Origin: JBHENC01 sp046262295
GTDB lineage: Bacteria; Acidobacteriota; Blastocatellia; Pyrinomonadales; Pyrinomonadaceae
Length of the DNA: 64,000 bases
Assembly: GCA_046262295.1 (NCBI GenBank)
Contig: JBHENC010000002.1
Span: forward strand, 248,001-312,000
Direction: 5' to 3'
Each line of letters opens with the position of its first letter. Position 1 is the first letter of the stretch. Made by a program: the position numbers and the translations under genes. The notes beneath the pieces were generated by a model, which was not told the DNA's origin, ran no database searches, and saw nothing but the letters and a program-made list of their open reading frames with translations. Positions 46,415 through 53,840 of this stretch are shown here, piece by piece.

Positions 46415-47260
46415 ATGTCCGTCCGCTTAGTCCATAATAATTACGGCAAGTCGCGCGTGCGTTTAATGAAGGTGGCGCGTCGTGGCGAACTGCACGAATT
46501 ACAGGAAGTCATCGTTAAAATCGCGTTCGAGGGCGAGTTCACAGCAGTTCACACCGTCGGCGATAACAGCTCCGTGCTGCCCACCGACACGATGAAGAAC
46601 ACCGTCTATGCGCTGGCACACCAAACGCAGGAAATAGAGGAGATCGAAAGCTTCGCATTGCGTCTGGCCGATTATTTCCTGACGCACAATCCGCCTGTGA
46701 CGCGCGTCATCATAGAGATTGCCGAACACGCTTGGACGCGCATCGCCTTTAACGGCGATGCGCATCCGCATTCTTTCACTAAGAGCGGCGACGAAAAACG
46801 CACGACGATGATTAGCGCGACGCGCGACCTTGCGACAATCGAATCCGGCGTCGAAGATTTAATAGTCTTGAAAACAGCCCACTCGGGATTCGTCGGTTTC
46901 GTCATAGATCGCTACACCACTTTGCCGGAAACGACGGACAGAATTCTTGCTACATCCATCAAAGCCAACTGGCGATACGCACGCCCGGACGCCGCGACCG
47001 GCGAGGCATGGCGCGGCGTGCGGCAAACGATTCTCGAAACCTTTGCGGATCACGACAGCCTCTCCGTCCAGCACACGCTTTATGCGATGGGCGAAGCGGT
47101 GTTGGAAAAGTTCGCGGATGTCGCGGAAATATCTTTCTCGTTGCCGAACATACATTGCCTGCCCGTAGATGTGTCGCGCTTCGGCCTTGAGAACGATAAC
47201 CGAATTTTCATGCCGACGGATGAACCGCACGGTTTGATCGAAGCGCGTTTGACTCGTTAG
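46415..47260 (+). CDS. uox: Urate oxidase (uricase)
   Basis: Cofactor-free oxidase converting urate to 5-hydroxyisourate, 281 residues, two T-fold domains. Key segments: NNYGKSRVRLMKV, the catalytic-Thr region GDNSSVLPTDTMKNTVYALA, SGFVGFVIDRYTTLPETTDRILAT, and LPNIHCLPVDVSRFGLENDNRIFMPTDEPHG. It starts 4 bp after the HIU hydrolase stop, behind GGGAG. Together with the three upstream genes it carries urate to ureidoglycolate. Confidence 0.95.
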   Translation: MSVRLVHNNYGKSRVRLMKVARRGELHELQEVIVKIAFEGEFTAVHTVGDNSSVLPTDTMKNTVYALAHQTQEIEEIESFALRLADYFLTHNPPVTRVIIEIAEHAWTRIAFNGDAHPHSFTKSGDEKRTTMISATRDLATIESGVEDLIVLKTAHSGFVGFVIDRYTTLPETTDRILATSIKANWRYARPDAATGEAWRGVRQTILETFADHDSLSVQHTLYAMGEAVLEKFADVAEISFSLPNIHCLPVDVSRFGLENDNRIFMPTDEPHGLIEARLTR

Positions 47261-47318
47261 CCGCTGACAAAATAATGCGAATTGAAAAAACAGGTTGAGC
47301 CGTCATTACTAATTTGCC

Positions 47319-48653
47319 ATGAACACAACACTTTCTCAGGAATCAATGCAGGAAATCACGCGACGCCTTCAATCGTCACACGCCGCGTTTGCGTCTCGTT
47401 ATCCGGGCGAATCAGGGCGTCGCCAGCCGGTGCATACCGTTTACGGCGGCGCACATCTGTTCAAGTCGGACACCGCGCCACGTCTCGGCGCGCTGGCCTT
47501 ACGCGCGTTTGAAACTTACGCGCCGGATGCTGCCGCCTTCGCGCAGGCGATTGAATTACCTGACGCGCTGGCTAATACGATTTACGAGCGTGTGCTGGAA
47601 AAGCTGACGCGCGAGCCGGTCGAAGATTTTCGCATTGACTTTGAAGACGGCTACGGCACGCGCCCCGATGCGGAAGAGGACGGGCACGCGGTCTCCGCCG
47701 CACAGGAAGTCGCCAAAGGCTTCGCGGCGGGCACGCTCCCGCCGTTTCTAGGCATTCGCATCAAAACATTCTCGGAAGAGTTGCACGCGCGCAGCATCCG
47801 CACGCTCGATCTGTTTCTGACGACGCTCGTCGAATCAGCGGGCGGACGCCTGCCGGAAAACTTCGTCGTCACGCTGCCGAAAATCGTCGCGCCCGCACAG
47901 GTCGCCGCCCTCGCAGACATCTATGATCTGTTGGAGCCGCGCCTGAATCTGTCGGCAAACGCGCTGAAAATGGAGATGATGGTCGAGACTACGCAATCGC
48001 TCATCAACGAACGCGGGGAAGCGAACCTCCCGCAGTTGCTTGAGGCCGCGCGCGGGCGTTGCGTGGCGGCGCATTTCGGCACTTACGATTACACTGCGAG
48101 TTGCAGCATCACCGCTGCGTATCAGGATATGCTGCATCCCGCCTGCGATTTCGCGCGCCACATGATGCAGGTTTCCTTCGGCGGCACGGGCGTCTGGCTA
48201 TCGGACGGCGCAACCAATGTTTTGCCCGTCGCGCCGCATCGCGGTGAGCTAACCGCCGAACAAGAAACAGAGAATCGCGTGGTCGTTCATCGCGCTTGGA
48301 AACTGCATTACGAACACGTCCGCCATTCGCTTACTAATGCTTTCTATCAAGGCTGGGATTTGCATCCGGCGCAACTGCCGACGCGCTACGCAGCCGTTTA
48401 CACTTTCTTTCTCGAAGGTCTGGCGGCGGCTTCCGAGCGTCTGCGAAATTTCGTCGCAAAGGCGGCGCAGGCAACGCTGGTCGGCGATGTCTTCGACGAC
48501 GCGGCTACCGGGCAGGGGTTGCTCAATTATTTCCTGCGTGCGATTAACTGCGGCGCTCTGACCGAACAGGAGGCGCAGAAGTTGACCAGCCTCTCGCTGG
48601 AAGAATTGCGCTCCGGGTCGTTTACGAGAATTTTGCAGAACCGCCAAAAATAG
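47319..48653 (+). CDS. CitE/HpcH-like aldolase-fold protein (DUF6986-type) in the purine cluster
   Basis: A 444-residue TIM-barrel protein resembling the citrate lyase beta/malyl-CoA lyase superfamily. FRIDFEDGYGTRPDAEED and LKMEMMVETTQSL would bind metal and substrate, and HFGTYDYTASCSI is conserved in this subgroup. The reaction is unknown. Relatives commonly sit beside ureide-degradation genes (recalled), and here it follows uricase by 58 bp, so processing of ureidoglycolate- or glyoxylate-derived carbon is a reasonable but unproven idea. Confidence 0.75.
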   Translation: MNTTLSQESMQEITRRLQSSHAAFASRYPGESGRRQPVHTVYGGAHLFKSDTAPRLGALALRAFETYAPDAAAFAQAIELPDALANTIYERVLEKLTREPVEDFRIDFEDGYGTRPDAEEDGHAVSAAQEVAKGFAAGTLPPFLGIRIKTFSEELHARSIRTLDLFLTTLVESAGGRLPENFVVTLPKIVAPAQVAALADIYDLLEPRLNLSANALKMEMMVETTQSLINERGEANLPQLLEAARGRCVAAHFGTYDYTASCSITAAYQDMLHPACDFARHMMQVSFGGTGVWLSDGATNVLPVAPHRGELTAEQETENRVVVHRAWKLHYEHVRHSLTNAFYQGWDLHPAQLPTRYAAVYTFFLEGLAAASERLRNFVAKAAQATLVGDVFDDAATGQGLLNYFLRAINCGALTEQEAQKLTSLSLEELRSGSFTRILQNRQK

Positions 48654-48829
48654 GTAAGCCCGAATGTTGAGAAGGAAGTGAAAGAGAGCGAATAGCACTG
48701 ACCTGAAGAGAGAGGATGTAGCCGTAGCTTTCAACGGAATACGCCACAGAGATTCTTACTTCGTCAGCCTTGAGATTATAGATTAGAATGTTTTCACTCA
48801 TCACCTGATACCTATATTACATTGACTTG
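48654..48829. other. Left edge of cassette block C
   Basis: A minus-strand 60-codon frame (48622-48804, opening MMSENILIYNLKADEVRIS) runs into the 3' end of the CitE-like gene and is best read as a truncated cassette remnant or chance ORF. The stop of the next gene lies inside a GTCTAAC box (48835-48829), a left attC half; no right half was found. Confidence 0.4.
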
Positions 48830-49345
48830 TTAGACGGCAGAGGCAAACAACCTGATCTCTGCGCTATCATCGGAGAGTTTAAGCATTCTTTCAAACCTGA
48901 ATCCCAACTTTTCCAGCAGCTTGGCTGAATCATAATTATCTGGAGTTGTGATAGCCACAATACGATTTAAGCCGAAAGTTCTTTTCCCGTATGCCATCAC
49001 CGCAGCGGCAGACTCGTAGGCATATCCTTTCCCCCAGAATTTAGGAAGAAAGGCGAATCCAATATCCACATCCTCCAAGGAATCTCTTTTTATCAAGCCG
49101 CAAATCCCAATGGGGACGCCCTCATTCTTTAGCTCGGTCAAATACAGCCCGAAGCCGAGACGCTCGTACATCGCCACCGGACTCTGCAAAATATAGTTAC
49201 GCGCATCATCAAGAGTTCGCACACCTTTATCGCCGATAAACCGCAACCACGCGGGATCATTCAAGAGTTCGAGAATAAACTCGCCATCTTCGACCGTCAG
49301 CCGACGTAGAATTAACCGCTCTGTTTCAAGAACTTTCATAGCCAT
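48830..49345 (-). CDS. GNAT family N-acetyltransferase (RimJ-like), cassette gene
   Basis: 171-residue acetyltransferase: TERLILRRLTVEDGEFILELLNDPAWLRFIGD at the start, GFAFLPKFWGKGYAYESAAAVMAYG for acetyl-CoA binding, and NYDSAKLLEKLGFRFERMLKL at the end. The substrate is unknown. Start could be the ATG at 49345 or 49339. Its TAA stop falls within the first box of an attC-like half site, a common arrangement in integron cassettes. It is not closely similar to the GNAT gene at 16198. Confidence 0.85.
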   Translation of the reverse strand: MAMKVLETERLILRRLTVEDGEFILELLNDPAWLRFIGDKGVRTLDDARNYILQSPVAMYERLGFGLYLTELKNEGVPIGICGLIKRDSLEDVDIGFAFLPKFWGKGYAYESAAAVMAYGKRTFGLNRIVAITTPDNYDSAKLLEKLGFRFERMLKLSDDSAEIRLFASAV

Positions 49346-49403
49346 AGTGCCTTGTTGATTTAACCTCTAACGCTTTCAATGATTTGCCGTGCGGCGGCGC
49401 GAG

Positions 49404-50039
49404 CTATGGCTTTCTCGCAAAGATGTACGCGCGCCGACTTTGATATTCCACTGTCTCTGGATACGGGTCTCTTTCTATCGCTTCCTCTAACGCAAAGCCC
49501 GCCGTCCTGAGATAGCCTTTCACCTCTTCGGTTTCAAAAAAGAAAAAGTCTAAAGACACTTCTTTGCCCAACATCTCATCGAGATGCTTGATGCCTTGCC
49601 CGATATGAAAAGCGAGCAACAGCACACCGTTCGGACACAGCACGCGCCTTAACTCCCGCAGAGCTTGAACGACTGACGGGCGCGGCAAATTAACGATGGC
49701 ATAAAAAGCGGCGATGCCCCCGTAGGAATTATCCGCAACATCGGCGAGAGCCAACATATCTCCCTGTTGAAAAGATATATCCGGGTTCAAACTTTGCGCT
49801 TGCCGCACCATCTCCGGCGACAAATCAACGCCGCAAACCTTCCTTCCATGAGCGTGTAAATAGCTGGCTATCTGTCCGGGGCCACAGCCCATATCACAGA
49901 TGACTCCCATGCTGCCCACCTTTTCCGCCAACCAGTCCAACATCTTCCGGTCAAACGGCTTCCCATCCAATTCATCACGAAACTGCCCGGCGTAGTTTTC
50001 CGCCACACGGTCATAACTGCTTTGCAAATCTTCGCTCAT
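49404..50039 (-). CDS. Class I SAM-dependent methyltransferase, cassette gene
   Basis: 211 residues with the Rossmann-like SAM fold: motif I VICDMGCGPGQIASYLHAHG, GVDLSPEMVRQAQ (acidic residue binding ribose), FQQGDMLALADVADNSYGGIAAFYAIVNL, and LLLAFHIGQG. It resembles small-molecule methyltransferases of the UbiE/Methyltransf_25 type; the substrate is unknown. GGAG precedes the ATG. The gap to the next gene (49346-49403) keeps only an attC right half with GTTAGAG. Confidence 0.88.
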   Translation of the reverse strand: MSEDLQSSYDRVAENYAGQFRDELDGKPFDRKMLDWLAEKVGSMGVICDMGCGPGQIASYLHAHGRKVCGVDLSPEMVRQAQSLNPDISFQQGDMLALADVADNSYGGIAAFYAIVNLPRPSVVQALRELRRVLCPNGVLLLAFHIGQGIKHLDEMLGKEVSLDFFFFETEEVKGYLRTAGFALEEAIERDPYPETVEYQSRRAYIFARKP

Positions 50040-50128
50040 TAGCTCCGTCTCTTTCCTCGATTATTACCTGTGAGCGCAGGGCGTAGCCGCCCAACCTCTA
50101 TCAGGCAGCCAGTAATATTCTATGCGAC

Positions 50129-50179
50129 TCATTTCTTCCTATTGTGTTCACGTTCTCCGGCGGGCGTTTTCTCGATTGA
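50129..50179 (-). pseudogene. Duplicated 3' remnant of the gene at 51617-52393
   Basis: Seventeen codons including the stop read SIEKTPAGEREHNRKK, closely matching the C-terminus SDEKTPVEEREHDRKK of the zinc-ribbon protein at 51617. Weaker nucleotide similarity continues past the stop (about 50107-50128 with 51593-51616). Similarity is lost upstream. Confidence 0.65.
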
Positions 50180-50228
50180 ATTTAAATATTTTCACTCGTC
50201 ACATTGTCCTGTTACTATCAAGCAAGCT

Positions 50229-50314
50229 GTCTAACGCCAGGCATCACCCGCGCCCCTGAGCAACGTGCATGAAAAACTTCGTGATGGGGCGTCGGGTGCA
50301 TGCCGTTGTTATGC
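50229..50314 (-). mobile_element. attC-like recombination site (cassette block C)
   Basis: Minus strand: GCATAAC, AAC, GGCATGCACCCG ... CGGGTGATGCC, TGGC, GTTAGAC. The arms pair fully except for one extra G in the left arm, and unpaired spacers flank them, as in canonical attC sites. It begins 9 nt after the stop of the receiver-domain gene. Confidence 0.78.
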
Positions 50315-50323
50315 TGCCCGCTA

Positions 50324-50989
50324 TTAGGAATCACCCATAACTTTCTTGATAAGCTCGTATAAATCAGTAGGAGATGCCGTGACTTCATAGCCACCCGCTT
50401 CTAATACCTCATGCCGATTTCTCGCGGCATAGTTAGCGGAACTATACACAATTACAGGTAAACTGAGCCCTGCGTTATCAATAGCTTTTATAAGCTTGAG
50501 ACCTGCTTTGGCACGATACTCTCCTTCCTCCTTTCTTCCCATGTCGGAAATTATTAGGCCGAATCTCTGTTTACCTCCCGTGAGGATATTCATAGCTTCT
50601 GTGGTTGACACTGCTTGTGTAATCTCAAAGCCATCATCTCTAAGCTTCGCAATTTCGTAAGCGTTATTTGATGGCACATCGTCCACCCAAAGGATACGTT
50701 TGGGACGCTGATCATTGTCAGCCACCTGCACACTTTCAGGCGTGATTTCGGCTGACGCTGGAACACTCTCTTGGAGAGTACCAATCTTTTCCTGCAAATC
50801 TTGTATTTGTTTTCTCAGTTGGTCTGAAGCCTCTTGAACTGAAAGTTTCATGCCTCCGAGCTCAACAGAGAAGCCCCTCGCTTCCATAATGTTCTTCAGA
50901 GCTGGATATAATTTCCATAAAACGATTGCCGCAAGGGCAGGCCACGCAATTTTACTCAACGCGTCAACAAGCTTAATAAAGATTTCCAT
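50324..50989 (-). CDS. Membrane-anchored receiver-domain protein, cassette gene
   Basis: 221 residues from the ATG at 50989, which follows GGAGGA by 7 nt. An N-terminal hydrophobic segment (about 12-30, AWPALAAIVLWKLYPAL) is followed by a coiled coil (about 48-76) and a CheY-like receiver from about 97. Acidic residues Asp103-Asp104 and the phosphoacceptor-like Asp149 (LIISDMG) are present, but the usual C-terminal Lys after VIVYSS is not obvious. No kinase is nearby. The role is unknown; a membrane-tethered phospho- or pseudo-receiver is the safest description. Confidence 0.75.
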   Translation of the reverse strand: MEIFIKLVDALSKIAWPALAAIVLWKLYPALKNIMEARGFSVELGGMKLSVQEASDQLRKQIQDLQEKIGTLQESVPASAEITPESVQVADNDQRPKRILWVDDVPSNNAYEIAKLRDDGFEITQAVSTTEAMNILTGGKQRFGLIISDMGRKEEGEYRAKAGLKLIKAIDNAGLSLPVIVYSSANYAARNRHEVLEAGGYEVTASPTDLYELIKKVMGDS

Positions 50990-51016
50990 GTAAGATTCCT
51001 CCGCAGTAGAGAAGCA

Positions 51017-51136
51017 GCATAACGCCGGGATAGGCGGCCGCGAGCGAGAAGCGTCCAACATCATTTGCAAAGACGATGATGAAAGTCCTGCTATCTAGCG
51101 GTTGGCTTGAGCGAGCTGTCGGGCGGGGCTTTAGGC
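51017..51136 (-). mobile_element. Possible attC-like site after hicB (cassette block C)
   Basis: Minus strand from GCCTAAA (containing the hicB stop) to GTTATGC. The boundary boxes and position fit a cassette, but the arms pair poorly. Confidence 0.35.
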
Positions 51137-51346
51137 TGCGATGTCCACGTATGAAGAATAACTGCTCGGCTCCGGGATTTCGTAGCCTTCTTCCCGTAAG
51201 CCCTCAAGATGAAATTCAATCGCTTCCTGAATGTTTCGCTCAACCTCTTCTTTGGTTTTTCCGGTGGAGCCGCATCCCGGCACATCAGGTGAAAATGCCG
51301 AATAGCCTGTTTCCGTTTCTTCGACGATGATGAGATATTTCTTCAT
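51131..51346 (-). CDS. hicB: HicB family antitoxin
   Basis: 71-residue partial-RNase-H-fold antitoxin: YLIIVEETETGYSAFSPDVPGCGSTGKTKEEVERNIQEAIEFHLEGLREEG, the standard HicB pattern. It has no separate C-terminal DNA-binding domain, so it belongs to the short type. Its start overlaps the hicA stop by four bases, so the toxin gene is first and the antitoxin is coupled to it. The stop codon lies in an attC-like box. Confidence 0.9.
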   Translation of the reverse strand: MKKYLIIVEETETGYSAFSPDVPGCGSTGKTKEEVERNIQEAIEFHLEGLREEGYEIPEPSSYSSYVDIAA

Positions 51347-51531
51347 GGCTTCAGACCTGCCTGCTTGAGAATATTGTTCGACGTGCCCGGAGCAACCGTC
51401 TCGCCCGGATTACCCGGCACGGTGACTAAACCCGGCTTCGTCGGATGCTTATACTGATGGTGGCTACCTTTAGTTCTTATCCAGTGCCATCCATCTTTCT
51501 CAATCAACTTAACGATGTCGCGTACCTTCAC
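51343..51531 (-). CDS. hicA: HicA family mRNA interferase toxin
   Basis: Double-stranded-RNA-binding-fold toxin of 62 residues that cleaves mRNA when HicB is lost. The GTG at 51531 is chosen because it opens VKVRDIVKLIEKDGW, the usual HicA N-terminus; the longer reading from 51585 adds 18 atypical residues. The catalytic His lies in RTKGSHHQYKHP, and the end GTSNNILKQAGLK is conserved. It forms one operon with hicB. Confidence 0.88.
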   Translation of the reverse strand: MKVRDIVKLIEKDGWHWIRTKGSHHQYKHPTKPGLVTVPGNPGETVAPGTSNNILKQAGLKP

Positions 51532-51616
51532 GGAATAACAATAATTCTTCCGTTCAAAACGGTCAACATCGGCTACACCCAGCAACTAGTAGATAGCCGG
51601 TAGTGCTCTGTATCGC

Positions 51617-52393
51617 TCATTTCTTTCTATCGTGTTCACGTTCCTCGACGGGCGTTTTCTCGTCTGAAGCGGCGGGCGAGGCCGTTGCCGCAGAGGGGCT
51701 GAGGGGAGCGGCGGAGGCGTAGCCGGTTGCGGCCTGCGCTTCGGCGGACGCGCGATGCGTGTCTGCTTCGGGGGAAGAATTTTGTCCCGAAGTGGAATGC
51801 GCGGTCGGGTCTGTGCGTCCGATCAATTTTGCTTTGCGTGATGCGGAAGGCTGTGGCCGTGCGGCGTGGGCAGCGAGAAAGAGGGCGTTCTTTTCGGTCT
51901 GTGTTTCGCTGACGGGCGCGCCGCCGATGGAGGGCGCGCGGTGCGGCGTGGCGTGTGTTTCAGATGATGCGGATTTGTCCGGGCGTTCGTAGGCGGGGAG
52001 CGTGCCGCCTGCTGCGCGCAGGATGGCGGCGAGTTCTTTTTCGACGTAGCGCGATTGCTTTTCGGGATCGCGTAGGTGGCCGAGCGGCGCGCCCGTGTAG
52101 AGCGTGCCGCACGTCTGGCATTTGTAGAGCACGTCCTGCCCGCGCAAGTGCGTCTTCGCGTCCTCGCCGCCGGTGCGCAGTTGTTTCAGGAAACCGTGAC
52201 ACGGCTTGTTCTTCGCGTTGCGCTCGTTGCACACGGTCTGCGCGTTGGCGATTCTTTTCGGCGCGTTCGGCTGGGATAACGGCGATTGTTCGATGGGTAC
52301 GGTTTGTGTTGTTGCCGTTGCCGCAAGCTGCTCGCCGTTTTCCTGCGCGAAGCCCGCGCCGCTTTCGTTTGTCTCTATATCATCATTGGACAT
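51617..52393 (-). CDS. Zinc-ribbon protein with long disordered tail, unknown function
   Basis: 258 residues from the ATG at 52393 (SNDDIETNESG). A folded centre holds a four-Cys metal site: CNERNAKNKPC and CQTC. Low-complexity Ala/Pro/Ser/Thr-rich sequence flanks it on both sides. No family is recognised; zinc-ribbon regulators of this size occur in many bacteria. It is divergent from the Nudix gene at 52606. A short copy of its 3' end is present at 50129-50179, flanking cassette block C on the other side. Confidence 0.65.
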   Translation of the reverse strand: MSNDDIETNESGAGFAQENGEQLAATATTQTVPIEQSPLSQPNAPKRIANAQTVCNERNAKNKPCHGFLKQLRTGGEDAKTHLRGQDVLYKCQTCGTLYTGAPLGHLRDPEKQSRYVEKELAAILRAAGGTLPAYERPDKSASSETHATPHRAPSIGGAPVSETQTEKNALFLAAHAARPQPSASRKAKLIGRTDPTAHSTSGQNSSPEADTHRASAEAQAATGYASAAPLSPSAATASPAASDEKTPVEEREHDRKK

Positions 52394-52605
52394 AAGCGAT
52401 ATTGTTATCGCGCGTTTGCGATACGCGCGGAAGCCTCTGGAGCGCATCTTACAGAGCGACGCGATGGCGGGTCAATCAAACAATTTACGGTGCTGGAAAT
52501 ATTCGGTACTGATGTTTTGAAATAGACTCGATGTTTGAAATAAACGCGGCGAACGGTTATCGCGTGATGATTCGATGAAAGGTTTTGTTGTAAGCTACGC
52601 GGCAT

Positions 52606-53079
52606 ATGTTGAAACGCCTGATCGGGTTTGTGTGGCGCGCCGCGCCGAAGCGTCTGAAACGCGGCGGCGTGTGGCTCGTCGAGCCGCGCTTTATGGTGAC
52701 CGCCGGAATGGTTGTGATAGACGATGCGGGGCGCGTGTTGTTGCTCAAGCACGTCTTTCGCAGAGGCAGCGGGTGGGGAATTCCTGGCGGCTTTCTCGAA
52801 AAGCGGGAGCAGCCGGAAGAGGCCGTGCGGCGCGAGTTGCACGAGGAAGCGGGATTGGAAGTTGATCGCCTCGAACTCATCACGGCGCGCACACTCAAGC
52901 GTCCGCAGCAGGTCGAATTGTTGTATCGTTGCCGCGTCTGCGCGGGAAGTCGTGCGGAGGCGCGGAGCCTTGAGATAAAGGCGGCGGCGTGGTTTGCGCC
53001 CGACGATTTGCCGCCGGAGTTGGGGCGCGACCAGCGTCGTTTGATTGAACGCGCGCTCGCGTCGGATGCGCGCCGGTAG
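52606..53079 (+). CDS. Nudix hydrolase
   Basis: 157 residues with the complete Nudix box GGFLEKREQPEEAVRRELHEEAGLEV (GX5EX7REUXEEXGU, about 64-88), so it should hydrolyse a nucleoside diphosphate linked to another moiety using Mg2+. The N-terminal WLVEPRFMVTAGMVVIDDAGRVLLLKHVFR is typical of NADH pyrophosphatase-like or ADP-ribose-type enzymes; the substrate cannot be fixed. The ribosome-binding site is weak. pyrE follows after 74 bp. Confidence 0.88.
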   Translation: MLKRLIGFVWRAAPKRLKRGGVWLVEPRFMVTAGMVVIDDAGRVLLLKHVFRRGSGWGIPGGFLEKREQPEEAVRRELHEEAGLEVDRLELITARTLKRPQQVELLYRCRVCAGSRAEARSLEIKAAAWFAPDDLPPELGRDQRRLIERALASDARR

Positions 53080-53153
53080 AGCTAAAAAAGCAGTAGTGGT
53101 ATGCTACCCGGCGTTTCTTATCACACACAACAATTGTTGGGGAGATAACTCGT

Positions 53154-53759
53154 ATGTCGTTGATTCCATCGCCGGACGAAGTGATGCGGATTCTACAGCG
53201 CACGGGCGCATACCGCGAAGGCCATTTCATTTATCCTTCGGGGAAACACACGCCGCACTATTTTCAAATGCCGCTCGCCTTTCGCTTCTACGATACGGCG
53301 CGCGTGCTGGCGGTCGCCCTCTCGCGTAAGTTTCGTATTGATAAAGGAACATCGAGCCATCTGCCGAAAGTTGCGATCATCAGTCCAAGCTCCGGCGGCA
53401 TCCCGGTCGCTTTCGGCGTCCGCGAAGCCTTGAGCGCCGAACAGATTTACTGGGCGGAGCGCGAAGAAGGCAAGCGTATGTTTCGCCAGTACGTCAACCA
53501 AGTCGAAATGAATCCGTGCATTATCGTTGACGACATCATTCGCAGCGGCAGAGCGATTCAAGAGACGGTCGAACTGGTTAAAGAACTCGGTGCGGAGATT
53601 ATCGGCTGCGGCACAATCGTGCGCTTCACCTCCGCGCCCGACAACATCAACGGCATCCCGATCAAGTCCTTGATAGATTTCGAGTCGAAAGCTTACGAGA
53701 ACGGCGAGCAGTGCGACGAATGCACAAAGGATTCTCCGACCGAGCACGTGAGGTTTTGA
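53154..53759 (+). CDS. pyrE: Orotate phosphoribosyltransferase
   Basis: Joins orotate and PRPP to give OMP in pyrimidine synthesis, 201 residues. The PRPP-binding loop CIIVDDIIRSGRAIQ is at about 122-136, and the substrate region FIYPSGKHTPHYFQMP at 26-41. GGGAG lies upstream of the ATG. It converges on recR, with a perfect palindrome in the 81-bp gap that could stop transcription from both sides. Other PRTases share the motif, but the N-terminal half supports PyrE. Confidence 0.85.
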   Translation: MSLIPSPDEVMRILQRTGAYREGHFIYPSGKHTPHYFQMPLAFRFYDTARVLAVALSRKFRIDKGTSSHLPKVAIISPSSGGIPVAFGVREALSAEQIYWAEREEGKRMFRQYVNQVEMNPCIIVDDIIRSGRAIQETVELVKELGAEIIGCGTIVRFTSAPDNINGIPIKSLIDFESKAYENGEQCDECTKDSPTEHVRF

Positions 53760-53768
53760 AAAGTAATC

Positions 53769-53834
53769 AGTAGTCAGTAATCAGTAAAGACAAAAACGCT
53801 TTTGCTTAAAACTGACTACTGATTACTGACTACT
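53769..53834. repeat. Perfect 17-bp inverted repeat between convergent pyrE and recR
   Basis: AGTAGTCAGTAATCAGT (53769-53785) and ACTGATTACTGACTACT (53818-53834). It sits exactly between two convergent genes and shares the CAGTAATCAGT core with 54475-54531. It may be a bidirectional terminator or a member of a dispersed palindrome family. Confidence 0.7.
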
Positions 53835-53840
53835 TTTGAT

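Noticed and set aside
48622..48804. A 60-codon minus-strand frame (opening MMSENILIYNL) at the edge of block C
   Set aside because: Its 3' part runs antisense into the CitE-like gene and it has no clear start signal; it is at most a truncated cassette remnant.
15187..51140. Recurring GGCATCACCCG/GGGTGCATGCC motifs considered as a CRISPR or REP array
   Set aside because: They are not regularly spaced, occur in inverted pairs, and each pair follows one gene; attC sites fit far better.
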